From: JAAYJM01 sp964499465
GTDB lineage: Bacteria; Bacteroidota; Ignavibacteria; Kapaibacteriales; UBA2268
DNA length: 64,000 nucleotides
Direction of reading: 5' to 3'
Assembly: GCA_964499465.1 (NCBI GenBank)
Contig: CAZCLJ010000001.1
Location: 1 to 64,000, forward strand
Of this stretch, positions 25,171 through 35,000 are shown in pieces. The notes beneath the pieces were generated by a model, which was not told the origin of the DNA, did no database searches, and saw only the letters and a list, made by a program, of their open reading frames with translations. The first letter of the stretch is position 1; each line of letters starts with the position of its first letter. Both the position numbers and the translations under genes were made by a program.

Positions 25171-25877
25171 AATGGACAGTGCCAAAAATATGGGAAGGTG
25201 GAGATGTTTGGATTATTGGGGGTGGGCCGTCAGTAGTAAAAGAGTTTCATATACCAAATGAGTTGTTGGAAAAAGTAATTTCTGGTCATGCACAAATATC
25301 TGAATATTCTCCTTACTTTTCTGTATTACATAATAAGCACGTTATAGGTATTAATATTGCTTTTTTGATTGGTGATTGGATTGATATGGTATTTTTTGGT
25401 GATAGTAATTTCTTTTTGAAGTGGGAATCAAAATTGAGAGTTTGGAATGGATTAAAGGTAAGTTGTCATTCTATTACTGAAGGGGTGAATTGGGTTAAGT
25501 ATTTAATGAAAGATACAAAAAGACCTCATGGAATTACAAGTAACCCAAATAAGATTAGTTGGAACGGAAATAGTGGGGCTGCTGCTATAAGTGTGGCTGT
25601 TAATGCTGGGGCTAAAAGAATATTCTTATTGGGGTTCGATATGAAGTTGGGGGAAGGAAACAAACAACATTTTCACGGGGAGTATTTGTCAAAACGCAGG
25701 ATAGTACCACAAAACCCACGTAAAAATTTACCTTTTTATAGGCATTTACCGGGTTTTGCTTTTATTAAGAATGATGCTGATGCAATGGGTGTTAAAATAT
25801 ATAATGTTAATCCAAATAGTGCCATTGTTGAATTGCCTAAAATATCATTGTATGAGGCTTTACAAATTAGTAAATAG
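25167..25877 (+). CDS. DUF115-like Rossmann-fold protein
   Basis: 236 residues. It has a nucleotide-binding GGGPS (18-22) in VWIIGGGPSVV, a characteristic middle section (IGINIAFLIGDWIDMVFFGDSNFF), and GNSGAAAISVAVNAGAKRIFLLGFDM. These fit the DUF115/MptE-like family, whose members in bacteria act in glycosylation of flagellin or in surface sugar metabolism. It overlaps 24545-25170 by 4 bases and begins a four-gene modification cassette inside the virion operon. Confidence 0.65.
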   Translation: MKWTVPKIWEGGDVWIIGGGPSVVKEFHIPNELLEKVISGHAQISEYSPYFSVLHNKHVIGINIAFLIGDWIDMVFFGDSNFFLKWESKLRVWNGLKVSCHSITEGVNWVKYLMKDTKRPHGITSNPNKISWNGNSGAAAISVAVNAGAKRIFLLGFDMKLGEGNKQHFHGEYLSKRRIVPQNPRKNLPFYRHLPGFAFIKNDADAMGVKIYNVNPNSAIVELPKISLYEALQISK

Positions 25878-25882
25878 TAAAA

Positions 25883-26503
25883 ATGGAAAGTAAGTCTTTA
25901 AATATTGTCAGGGAAATTAAAAGTAGTGGAGTGCATACATTTCACGAACATCATCATATATTGTTTGATTTGGCTGAATTTTTTGGTAATTCTAAAATTA
26001 ACTATGTTGAAATAGGTTGCTTTGAAGGTGCATCTGCTTGTTTAATGATGCATCGGCCAAATACAAATATTTTTAGCATTGATCTTGGTGTACCTCGCGA
26101 TCCAAAAATAGCGAAGGAGAATGTAAGTAAATTTAATAAATATGGAAATAAATACACTTATATAAAAGGGAGATCAGTCGATCCGGAAGTTTTAAAGATA
26201 TTGATTTTACTTTTGGATGGTGCAGGAATTGATTTACTGTTTATTGATGGTGGGCATAAATACAATGAGGTAATAATGGATTTTTTAATTTACTCTGGGT
26301 TAGTGAATAAAAATGGGTACATTGTATTCGATGATATGATTTCACCTACTTGTCCGGATGTTCCAAAAGGTATTAATTTTTTGAAAGTTCATGGGGCTTT
26401 TAAAAGTTATATGCTTTTGGAGGATAATAAAAATATTGTGGGGGCTGATTTTAAAGGTGAAATTTTTAAGGTCAGTAATGAATTTGTAATACAAAAAGTG
26501 TAA
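25883..26503 (+). CDS. SAM-dependent methyltransferase
   Basis: 206 residues of a class I methyltransferase (Methyltransf_24 type). Motif I is VEIGCFEGAS (about 42-51), followed by NIFSIDLGVP and the acidic loop IDLLFIDGGHKYNEVIMDFLIYSGLVNKNGYIVFDDM. This subgroup often modifies sugars or glycans. It lies 5 bases after the DUF115-like gene and abuts the glycosyltransferase gene, so it probably works on the same polymer. Confidence 0.75.
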   Translation: MESKSLNIVREIKSSGVHTFHEHHHILFDLAEFFGNSKINYVEIGCFEGASACLMMHRPNTNIFSIDLGVPRDPKIAKENVSKFNKYGNKYTYIKGRSVDPEVLKILILLLDGAGIDLLFIDGGHKYNEVIMDFLIYSGLVNKNGYIVFDDMISPTCPDVPKGINFLKVHGAFKSYMLLEDNKNIVGADFKGEIFKVSNEFVIQKV

Positions 26504-28383
26504 TGGATAAATTGACAATTATAACACCTTGTATCAGGTATCAAAATTTGATAAAGATATCTGAAACTATACCTAAAGGGGTACGGTGGATTGTTATATT
26601 CGATGCAAATGTACTACCTGATAAAAAGTATATTCCAAATAATGCTGAAATTTATACTTTAAAGGCCCCGACAAGGGGTTATCCACAAAGTAATTTAGGA
26701 ATTGATAAAGTTGATGATGGGTTAATTTATTTTTTGGATGATGACACATTATTTCATAGTGGATTGATTAAAAAGTTGAGTGATGTGGGTGACTTTGATT
26801 TTATTCATTTTAACCAATCTTTTCCAGATGGAAGGAAAAGGGTTGGAGGTGAAGTTAAGGTTGGTAAAATTGATAAGGGAAGTTTTGTGATCAAACGTTC
26901 TTTAATAGGGAATGATAGATTTGATAATTGTGCGAGTGCTGATGGAATGTTTGCTGAAAAGATGTATAAAAAAGCAAAAACCACTTTGTATATTAATGAT
27001 AATTTGAGTATTTACAATGCCTTACGTCCTGTTGAAAAAGATAAATTTACTATTATAATACCTACAATGTGGTATCATCCCGAATTGCTTTACAAAGCAA
27101 TTAATAAATATCAGGATTGTGATTTAATAACAGAAATTTTAATTGTAAATAATCGGGAGGAAGGCAGAATTGATCTCCCATTTAATAAAGTCAGGATTAT
27201 TGGGAGTGGTAAAAATATTTTTGTTAATCCAGCATGGAATTTGGCAGTTAAGCATTCCAAAAGTGATAAACTTGTTTTTGCAAATGACGATATTGAGTTG
27301 GTAGGTGATTTGAATTTATTTTTAAAATTTATTGCAATTAATTTGAAGGATGGAATGGCAATAGGTCCACATTCAAATTGTATCAGTATTTACAATTATA
27401 AAAATGAAAAGTTCCCCTTTTCATTACAAAGAGGTGGGAGTTCAATGATGGCAGGAAGTGGGGTATTTATGATAATGAATAAAAATTCTTATCATGCAGT
27501 GCCTAAAGAACTTCAGATTTGGCATGGGGATTTGATTCAATATGAAGTTAACGAATACTATGTTTTCAAAGGTATTTCTATAAATACACAAATGAGAGGT
27601 ACAACTTCGATATTAATGACGAATAGTGAATCTAAAGAAAAAGTACTTGAGGAGAGAAAATTTTATTTGTGGTATAAAGCAAATGGGTATAAGATGGATT
27701 TGGTTAAAGAAAAGGTAAATGTTATGTTGGTAATGAGGTCTGGTGGGGCATACACCCTTAAAGATGTACTTTTGTTATCATCTCATATTTACAAAAACTC
27801 AAATAATTTGGATGTTACAATTTACTGTCTTACCGATTTAATTGAAAGTGAAGTTATAATAGATAAGGTTCATTTGTTACCAATTATTAAAGATTGGTCT
27901 GGATGGTGGGCTAAAATGAACATTTTTTCTCCAAAATATGAGTATTTGAGGCCATTTATATTTATAGACTTGGATTCATGTCTTACAGGGGCTTTTTCAT
28001 TGGTTTTACCAGTAGATCACTACCGGGATAAGTTCATTACCCTTGAGGACTTTTACAAGCGTGGATCGTTAGCTTCTGGGGTTATGTGGTTACCTTCTAA
28101 AAATGCAAAGGTGACTAAAATATGGGAACAATGGATTTCTAATCCTAATAATGTGATGAGTAGGTTTAGAGGTGATCAGGAGTTTATAAGATCGGTTGTT
28201 TCGTCTGATGTATTTTGGCAGGATTTTAAAAAGTGCATAGTTACTTTTAAGCCAAATGGAAGATTGAGATTTGCTTTGAAAGAGGATGATGTTTTGGTTT
28301 GTTTTCACGGAACCCCTAAAATATGGGAGGCTGGGAAAAAGGTTAAATGGGTTAATGATTATATTAAACAATATCATGAATAG
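26503..28383 (+). CDS. Multi-domain glycosyltransferase
   Basis: 626 residues with three GT-like parts. Residues 1-180: LTIITPCIRYQNLIK... and LIYFLDDDTLFHSG, with a DDD metal-binding motif. Residues 185-400: FTIIIPTMWYHPELLYKAI, ILIVNNREE, NPAWNLAVKHSKSDKLVFANDDIE, a GT2-like domain. Residues 405-626: VMLVMRSGGAYTLKDVLLLSSHIY and RPFIFIDLDSCLTG, resembling GT8/glycogenin-like transferases. It probably adds several sugars. It overlaps the methyltransferase stop by 1 base and the sulfotransferase start by 8 bases, so all are co-translated. Confidence 0.75.
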   Translation: MDKLTIITPCIRYQNLIKISETIPKGVRWIVIFDANVLPDKKYIPNNAEIYTLKAPTRGYPQSNLGIDKVDDGLIYFLDDDTLFHSGLIKKLSDVGDFDFIHFNQSFPDGRKRVGGEVKVGKIDKGSFVIKRSLIGNDRFDNCASADGMFAEKMYKKAKTTLYINDNLSIYNALRPVEKDKFTIIIPTMWYHPELLYKAINKYQDCDLITEILIVNNREEGRIDLPFNKVRIIGSGKNIFVNPAWNLAVKHSKSDKLVFANDDIELVGDLNLFLKFIAINLKDGMAIGPHSNCISIYNYKNEKFPFSLQRGGSSMMAGSGVFMIMNKNSYHAVPKELQIWHGDLIQYEVNEYYVFKGISINTQMRGTTSILMTNSESKEKVLEERKFYLWYKANGYKMDLVKEKVNVMLVMRSGGAYTLKDVLLLSSHIYKNSNNLDVTIYCLTDLIESEVIIDKVHLLPIIKDWSGWWAKMNIFSPKYEYLRPFIFIDLDSCLTGAFSLVLPVDHYRDKFITLEDFYKRGSLASGVMWLPSKNAKVTKIWEQWISNPNNVMSRFRGDQEFIRSVVSSDVFWQDFKKCIVTFKPNGRLRFALKEDDVLVCFHGTPKIWEAGKKVKWVNDYIKQYHE

Positions 28384-29029
28384 ACTACAAAAAATAAATC
28401 CTATATTAATTACCGGGGCTGAACGTTCTGGTAGTACATTTATTGCACGTATTTTGGAGATGTGTGATGTTTGGGGTGGAGAGTGCAATAAAATGTATGA
28501 AAATATTGAAATTCATAAATTGAATAAAAGCAACAATAAGTTTATGCCTGAAACTAAATTGATAAATAATCCTTTTGGTTGGGAAAATCTTGTATTTGAT
28601 ATTATTAAAGATCAAGGATGGAATGGCAAAGATTGGATGATTAAAGGAAGCAAATTAGCTCAGTATTGGCCTATATGGTACTATTCGTTTCCAAATGCTA
28701 AATGGATTATTGTAAGAAGGCGTACAGGTGATATTATTCAGAGTTGTATTAAGACCGGGTACATGAAACTTTTTAAAGCAACAGAAAATTTAGAATTGCT
28801 TGGATTTGAAAATGAAGCTCAAGGTTGGTTATGGTGGATACATCAGTATGAGAATAAATTTGTTGAAATGATACAATCTGGTTTAAATTGTAAAGTTATT
28901 TGGCCGGATAGAATGGCTATTGGGGATTATGATCAAGTTAAAGAAATGATCGATTGGTTAGGTTTGAAATGGAATAACAAAGTACCGGAGGTAATTTCAC
29001 CACTTCTGGAGAATGATAGGAGTATATAA
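28376..29029 (+). CDS. Sulfotransferase family protein
   Basis: 217 residues from the ATG at 28376. The 5'-phosphosulfate-binding loop appears as LITGAERSGSTFIARIL (about 10-26) and the 3'-phosphate-binding motif as AKWIIVRRRTGDIIQSCIKTG (about 105-125). These mark a PAPS-dependent sulfotransferase, which would sulfate a sugar or protein. The short overlap with the glycosyltransferase gene decides the start; a longer frame beginning at 28286 has no family support in its extra residues. Confidence 0.7.
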   Translation: MNRLQKINPILITGAERSGSTFIARILEMCDVWGGECNKMYENIEIHKLNKSNNKFMPETKLINNPFGWENLVFDIIKDQGWNGKDWMIKGSKLAQYWPIWYYSFPNAKWIIVRRRTGDIIQSCIKTGYMKLFKATENLELLGFENEAQGWLWWIHQYENKFVEMIQSGLNCKVIWPDRMAIGDYDQVKEMIDWLGLKWNNKVPEVISPLLENDRSI

Positions 29030-29030
29030 A

Positions 29031-29417
29031 ATGGCACGGACTACAATTACTTTATTGAAGGATATTTTGGATGATACTGGTTTATCAGATGCTATTCTTA
29101 CGAGTTATGTTGAAGGGGCTAATGTATTTGTTACAGCACATTTGGAAAGTAAAGGATTATCTGATGATTTATTGAAAGAAATTGAACGATGGATAGCCGG
29201 GCACATGGTTTCCAGTACGAGGGAGAGACAAATTAAAAAGGCTGGTGCTGCGGGTGCTGAAGTGGAATATACTGGTAAATGGGATTTGAATCTGAATGGT
29301 ACAAGTTATGGACAGATGGCTATATCTTTAGATACAAGTACTACTCTTGCGGCAATATCGAATGGTAAATTAGCTGCATGGACGTATGCTGTTCCTACTG
29401 ATAATATATATGATTAA
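29031..29417 (+). CDS. Head-tail connector (adaptor)-like protein
   Basis: 128 residues from MARTTITLLKDILDDTGLSD. Helical, with IERWIAGHMVSSTRERQIKKAGAAG near the middle, which is the pattern of head-completion/adaptor proteins (gp6/gp15-like). The ATG lies 1 base after the sulfotransferase stop. Downstream genes are further connectors, so the position fits. Confidence 0.65.
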   Translation: MARTTITLLKDILDDTGLSDAILTSYVEGANVFVTAHLESKGLSDDLLKEIERWIAGHMVSSTRERQIKKAGAAGAEVEYTGKWDLNLNGTSYGQMAISLDTSTTLAAISNGKLAAWTYAVPTDNIYD

Positions 29418-29419
29418 AA

Positions 29420-29824
29420 ATGGCAAAGGGAATTGAAAAAATAGTAGCAAAATTTTGTGTGGAAACTGCTGTATATTGGGGGAACCCACAAAATGATGGC
29501 TATGGGGGTTTTACGTTCGATGCTCCAGTAGAGATACCTTGTCGATGGGAAAATAAAATGGAGATGGATATTGGATGGTTATCTACTGGTTTTCCGGGTA
29601 ATGTACGTTTATCTAAGGCATCTGTATTATTGACACAAGATTTAGATTTGAACGGTGTTTTGTGGAGGGGTACTTTGGATGAGTTAAATACAATTTATGA
29701 TGATGTAAGTGATCCTAAAGTTATTTTTGGTGCTTACGCAATTCATAGATTTGATAAAATTCCAATGGTATTTAAAAATGATGAGTTTGTGAGGACTGCT
29801 TGGTTGTATGATCAAGGCAAATAA
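29420..29824 (+). CDS. Head-tail joining protein
   Basis: 134 residues, beta-rich (FCVETAVYWGNPQNDGYGGFTFDAPVEIPCRWENKME), resembling stopper/joining proteins of the gp16/FII type. It has W-rich strands and ends YAIHRFDKIPMVFKNDEFVRTAWL. It is 2 bases from the adaptor gene and overlaps the next gene by 17 bases. Confidence 0.6.
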   Translation: MAKGIEKIVAKFCVETAVYWGNPQNDGYGGFTFDAPVEIPCRWENKMEMDIGWLSTGFPGNVRLSKASVLLTQDLDLNGVLWRGTLDELNTIYDDVSDPKVIFGAYAIHRFDKIPMVFKNDEFVRTAWLYDQGK

Positions 29825-30344
29825 AAAGAGTATGGCAGCAAGAGGTGTTCGTTTTTTCCCCGGTACGACTATTCCAAGAATGAGTACGCAAGCTGGAATT
29901 AATGCCCGTGTTATAGGTAGCCGGGAGATTAAAAATGCGTTGAACCGTAAATTATTGGCAATTAAAGGAGGTACATTAGCTGGGTTATTAAAAGTAGGGA
30001 TGTTTATACGTAAGGATATGGATACTACCCCTCCATTGATTCCTGTTGATACTGGGGCTTTGCGAGCTGCTTTTAAAATAAATATGAAACCTGATTACAG
30101 AATTGATAGTAAGGGGAATAAAATCGATGCTGTTGAATTGGGGTGGCCTGATGTAACAATAAATAGAGATAATAAGACAGTAGATCAATATGCTGCCTAT
30201 GTACATGAAATGACTATTCCACCTTATGATAATGTGAATTGGAGCAGACCCGGTTCAGGACCTAAGTTTTTTGAATATGCTTTAAAAAGAAATTCAAAGG
30301 TGATAGTTGAGATAATAAAACAAAGTATAGGACCAACGATATGA
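29808..30344 (+). CDS. HK97 gp10-like tail-joining protein
   Basis: 178 residues (154 or more if the internal ATG at 29832 is used). The pattern GLLKVGMFIRKDMDTTPPLIPVDTGALRAAFKI (PVDTGxLR) is the hallmark of HK97 gp10/minor tail proteins, which attach the tail to the head. The end contains GPKFFEYALKRNSKVIVEIIKQ. Start is uncertain between 29808 and 29832. Confidence 0.72.
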   Translation: MIKANKKSMAARGVRFFPGTTIPRMSTQAGINARVIGSREIKNALNRKLLAIKGGTLAGLLKVGMFIRKDMDTTPPLIPVDTGALRAAFKINMKPDYRIDSKGNKIDAVELGWPDVTINRDNKTVDQYAAYVHEMTIPPYDNVNWSRPGSGPKFFEYALKRNSKVIVEIIKQSIGPTI

Positions 30345-30748
30345 ATTCAACTGCTGAGGATATTAAGACAATACTTGAGTACTATTTAGATGATAGTAGC
30401 GGAGCTTCTTTATTCGATATTTTTATTGGAAGGGAACCAAGTGAACCAATCAATTCAATTACAATATTTGAAACGCAGGGTTACCCGCCTCAGTTAAATT
30501 TTGATAGAGAAGAGAAGTATGATTATACGTCAGTACAAATGAGGATAAGAGCAAATACTTATGTTGATGGATACCAACAAGGATTAGCTATTAAAGATAC
30601 TTTACATGGTCGGGCACATGAGACATGGAATGGTGTTTATTATAGTTTAATTCAGTGTATGAATGGACCTGCATTATTGGATTATGACAAGAATCAGAGT
30701 CCACGATTTATTTTGAACTTTAATGTTCAAAGGAGAGAAATTGTTTAA
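30341..30748 (+). CDS. Tail completion/terminator-like protein
   Basis: 135 residues. AEDIKTILEYYLDDSSGASLFDIFIGREPSEP and YTSVQMRIRANTYVDGYQQGLAIKDTLHGRAHE follow the pattern of tail terminator (gpU-like or DUF3168-like) proteins. It overlaps the preceding gene by 4 bases and precedes the tail tube gene, the usual order. Confidence 0.65.
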   Translation: MNSTAEDIKTILEYYLDDSSGASLFDIFIGREPSEPINSITIFETQGYPPQLNFDREEKYDYTSVQMRIRANTYVDGYQQGLAIKDTLHGRAHETWNGVYYSLIQCMNGPALLDYDKNQSPRFILNFNVQRREIV

Positions 30749-30771
30749 TTAAATTAAGAGGAGATTAAATT

Positions 30772-31206
30772 ATGTCGAATGCAATTAGTGGAGTTGGAAC
30801 AAAGTTTAGGAGATGGAATACATCTACTGCACAATGGGTGGATTTGGCTGAAATTAGTTCTATTTCAGGACCAAGTATGACGAGGGATTTTATTGATGTA
30901 ACATCTTTGGATTCTATTGGTGGGTATCGTGAATTTATTGCAGGTTTTCGCGATAGTGGGACTGTAAGTTTGACGATGAACTTTACGAGGACTACTTATG
31001 ATTTGATGAAAGCTGATTTTGAAAATGATGAAGCTCAGAATTATGAGATTATATTGCCGGATAAGGATTTAACGTCATTTGAGTTTGAGGGTCTTGTTAC
31101 TGAATTACCACTTGAAATTCCTACTGATGATAAAGTTACTGCAAATGTGACTATTAAGATAGTTGGACAAGTAACGGATAATTCAGGTAGTGGGTCTGCT
31201 CAATAA
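30772..31206 (+). CDS. Major tail tube protein
   Basis: 144 residues. GVGTKFRRWNTSTAQWVDLAEISSISGPSMTRDFIDVTSLDS, SGTVSLTMNFTR and ELPLEIPTDDKVTANVTIKIVGQV are the classic elements of a siphophage tail tube protein. A Shine-Dalgarno (AGGAG, 8 bases before ATG) agrees with high copy number. It is followed by chaperone genes and the tape measure. Confidence 0.85.
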   Translation: MSNAISGVGTKFRRWNTSTAQWVDLAEISSISGPSMTRDFIDVTSLDSIGGYREFIAGFRDSGTVSLTMNFTRTTYDLMKADFENDEAQNYEIILPDKDLTSFEFEGLVTELPLEIPTDDKVTANVTIKIVGQVTDNSGSGSAQ

Positions 31207-31260
31207 ATTAATTGCTAATCAAGCATTTTATTAAATATTTACAATTTAAAAATAATCAAA

Positions 31261-31695
31261 ATGGATAATGTAATTTTTTTGAATAGGGAAGCCCTTTTGC
31301 AAAGGGATGAGTTAAAAATTGAAAAAGTTCAATTGACAAGAGGTTTTGTGTATGTACGTGAGATGACTGGAAGGGAAAAGGATATTTGGGAACAATCCAT
31401 GTTGAAACAGAAACCTTCAGGAGATAAAAATAGCCCGATACGATATGAAACAACACTTGAAAATTTTCGTGCAAAACTCGCGGTAGTGACTGTTTGTGAT
31501 GAGAATGGAGAATTGCTGTTAAAACCGAGTGATGTTGAAAATTTAAACAAAATGATGAGTGCTTCTAACATTGAAAGGATAATAGAAGTAGCTCAAAAAT
31601 TAAATGCAATTACTGAAAAAGATAAGGATGAAATCTTAAAAAACTCAGAAACAGACCCGGACGAAGGTTCCAATTCCGGCTCTGTCGAGAATTAG
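31261..31695 (+). CDS. Tail assembly chaperone (gpG-like)
   Basis: 144 residues. VQLTRGFVYVREMTGREKDIWEQSML and FRAKLAVVTVCDENGELLLKPSDVENLNKMM are typical of tail assembly chaperones that coat the tape measure protein during tail assembly. Near its 3' end is a slippery heptamer A AAA AAC (31638-31644); a -1 shift there joins it to the frame that ends at 32033. Confidence 0.82.
   Translation: MDNVIFLNREALLQRDELKIEKVQLTRGFVYVREMTGREKDIWEQSMLKQKPSGDKNSPIRYETTLENFRAKLAVVTVCDENGELLLKPSDVENLNKMMSASNIERIIEVAQKLNAITEKDKDEILKNSETDPDEGSNSGSVEN
31638..31644 (+). other. Programmed -1 frameshift site (A AAA AAC)
   Basis: The heptamer AAAAAAC is in register with the gpG-like frame (TTA AAA AAC), as required for X XXY YYZ slippage. 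The -1 frame is open from 31632 to 32033 and encodes the expected gpT-like motif. No stem-loop downstream was worked out. Confidence 0.7.
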
Positions 31696-32033
31696 GAGTA
31701 ACACATCCAGATAAGTTATTGGAACAATTAACATCGTCCCAACTTGCAGAATGGGAGGCTTATGAAAGATTAGAACCTTTTGGAAGTTACAAACATGATT
31801 TTGAATTTGGTTACTTGTTATCTGTAATAACAAATTTGTTTATAGGGGCTTATGGGAAAAAAGGGACACCAATGACAAAACCAGAAAGTTTTATTCTTAG
31901 ATGGGGTGAAGATCAGGTAAAAGAGCAACAAAGTGTTGAGGAAATGAAAAGTATCCTTATGGGAATAGCTGAAAAAGTAAACAAATCAAAGAGAGTAAGA
32001 GTAACGAATCCAACGAAAAATGGGGGGCAATAA
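31644..32033 (+). CDS. Frameshifted extension of tail chaperone (gpT-like)
   Basis: 129 residues reached from the upstream gene by -1 slippage, giving a fusion of about 257 residues. It contains CRELGVTHPDKLLEQLTSSQ and LAEWEAYERLEPFG, the conserved T-domain pattern. The pattern starts before the only possible independent start (TTG at 31719), which argues that translation comes from the upstream frame. The T domain recruits the tube protein during assembly. Confidence 0.75.
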   Translation, partial: LRNRPGRRFQFRLCRELGVTHPDKLLEQLTSSQLAEWEAYERLEPFGSYKHDFEFGYLLSVITNLFIGAYGKKGTPMTKPESFILRWGEDQVKEQQSVEEMKSILMGIAEKVNKSKRVRVTNPTKNGGQ

Positions 32034-32035
32034 GG

Positions 32036-35000
32036 ATGAGTAGTTTGTTAGGCACATTAAGCGTGATGCTTCAGGTAAGTACAGTAGGTACAACAAAGGC
32101 AATACAGGAATTACGGACTATTGATAGGGCTGCACAAGCTACAACATCCAATATAGGAGTATCTTCCAAAAATATCAATGCTTCATTGATGTCTATTGGA
32201 AGAACTCTTACTCAATTTGTATCTTTACCATTAGGTTTACTTGAAGTAATCTCTACAAAAAGTTTTGCTACTTTTGAATATAACTTATCCAAAGTAACGG
32301 GTTTGGTTGGTATAGCTGCTCAGCAAACTCAGCAATGGGGGGATGAGATTCTCAATATGTCTTCAAAAGTTTCCAAAGGAACAAAAGACCTTTCTAATGC
32401 TCTTTATTTTGTTACTACTGGAGGTATAAGAGGGGCAGAATCAATAGAGGTTTTGGATGTTGCCGCAAGATCATCAGCAGTAGGATTAGGTGAGACTGCT
32501 CTTATTACAGATATGTTAGTATCTGCTATGAATGCTTATGGCAAGGAAAACTTGAATGCTGCAAAGGCTGGAGATATTTTGTTGCGATCTGTAAGGGAAG
32601 GTAAAGCAGAAGCGGATCAAATGGCAGTTGCGATGGGGGTTGTTTTTCCTATTGCAAGTAAGTTAGGTGTATCTTATGGGGAAGTTGGAGCTGGTATGGC
32701 CGCGATGACCCGTACAGGGACGACTGCGGCCACTTCAGCTATGCAGTTAAGGCGAATACTGTTTTCATTGTTAAAACCGGCTGAACAGTCTGAATCGGCT
32801 TTAAAAGCAATGGGGACAAGTTCTGCTGAACTACGGAACAATCTTCAAAATAATGGATTATTAGATACTTTAATGGAAATTAAGAATCTAATGGATACTT
32901 ATGGTGAAGATATGGTAGCAAGAGTATTTCCAAATATTCGTGCTTTAGCTGGTGTATTTGATATTTTAGGGGAAAACTTGGAAGAGAATAAAGCATTATT
33001 TAAATCTATTGCTGAATCTGGTGGTGATTTGGATGCTGCTTTTGAAAATGTATCAAATACATTTCAGTTTAAAATGAATTCTGCTTTAGCTGCTGGAAAC
33101 GTGATGTTGGTACGGTTTGGTGAGTCTATTGCAAGAATTTTAATACCATTTTTGGAAAGTTTGGCTGAAAAATTTGAAAATGTTGCTGATTGGTTTGATA
33201 GATTGACTAAGGGACAGCAGAATTTTATAGTAAAGACTGCTTTACTCATAACCACGGTAGGTCCATTAGCGGCATTACTTGCTGGAGTTATTACAATAGT
33301 TAAAGGAATAGGTACTGTATTTGGATTTACTACATCACAAACTGCTTTGCAAACGGCAGCAATAAATGCACAAACGGCTGCGATTGAAAAACAAACGGCT
33401 GCGATGACAGCACAGAAAATAGTCAATGAAGGTAATATAGCAAGTAAATCTGCACAGGTAGTTACAACTACAACTTTAGCGAATGCTGAAAGAAAATCTG
33501 CTGCCGCTGCCGCTGCTGCTACTGCTGCAAGAACATCTGCCAATGCAGCATCATCCAAATATATTGCTGCTGAATTAATGGTAGCTAAGGCAAAAGGAAA
33601 AGCTACGATTGCGAATAGTAATGCTGCCAATGCTGAAATTAAATTAGCATCTGCATTAAAGACGAGTGATGCTTATACAAGATTGCAAACGCAATCAATA
33701 GCTGCTAATAATGCTTTTAAAAAGGCTCAGATAGTTGTTACGAATGCAGAGGCAGAAGCAACTATGGCTGCAACTACGGCTGCTTACAGAAAACAAAGGG
33801 CAGATGTTTTAGCTGCTGCTGCTGCAAGGGCTAAGGCCGAAGTGGATAGACAAGCTACGGTGATTTTAAATGCACAAGCTGTTGCTGCGGAGAGGGCAAG
33901 ATTAGCTAACTCTAAATTTTATGCATCAACTGGTGCATCACTTTTAATGACTAAACAATTTAATGCTGCACAATTAAAGAATGTACAAATATTGAATAGT
34001 ACTACTGTTGCTGCGAATAGTGCTGCTGCTGGATTTTCTGCATTTTTATCAGGTATTAGAGCTGTTCCAGTATTAGGTTGGATTGCTTTGGGAGCCGCTA
34101 TTTATTATGTAGTTAAAGAATTAACTAAACTAACTGAATTAGAAAAATTACAAAATGGAGTAAAAAATGAAACGGCTAAATTACTTGCAACTGAAACCGG
34201 GGCTCTGAACGCTTACCTGACTGTTGCAAATAATGAAGCATTGTCCAGAAAAATGAGACTGGAGGCAATGGAAAAAATAAATGAAATATCCCCTACATAT
34301 CTTGGAAACATACGTTTGGGTACTTTACATACAAAGGAGGCTAAAGATGCTATTGATGCTTATAATTCAAGTTTGGAGGAACAAATAAGAATTAAAGTAT
34401 TACAGGAAAGTTTGATTGATTTGGAAAAGAAATATCAGGAAGAAGTAAGAAATGGAGCAAATGCTAAGTTACATTGGACGAAGATGATTGAAGAGCATCA
34501 GCGCAGCTTTGTACTTGGGTATATGGGACACTCTGACAGAATGAATGATGCGAGAGATGCACAAATAAAGAAACATAAGGAAGAGTATGAGGCAAGTAAA
34601 AAATATATTCAGGAACAGTTAGAGGACAGAAGTAAACTTACTGATATAACTAAGAAACAATTTGATTATGCTCAAACACAAATTGGTAAAATAAATATAG
34701 CAGAAAAACAATATCAAAATGCTGTTAAATTATCAGCGGAAGAAAAAGCTAATGCTGTTGCAAAAATTGTAAAAGATGGTAAAACGCAGGAGGCTTATGA
34801 AAAGGAAATTAATAAAGTGATTAAGGAACACGATAAGAATTTAGATGCATCAGTACAGAAATATCGTAACAACATTAAATTGCAAATCGATTTAAATAAA
34901 GAGATAGTAAACAATGCAAGGGATCAAAGAGACTATTATTCAACGTTAATACAAACTGATTCTAAATTAACTGAATATAGAGAATCTATTGTAAGTGCTG

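Noticed and set aside
28286..28375. Longer start for the sulfotransferase
   Set aside because: The extra residues overlap the glycosyltransferase end and add nothing of the family; the ATG at 28376 gives the usual short overlap.
31719..31721. TTG as an independent start of the second tail chaperone gene
   Set aside because: The conserved T-domain begins upstream of it, and a correctly phased slippery site exists.
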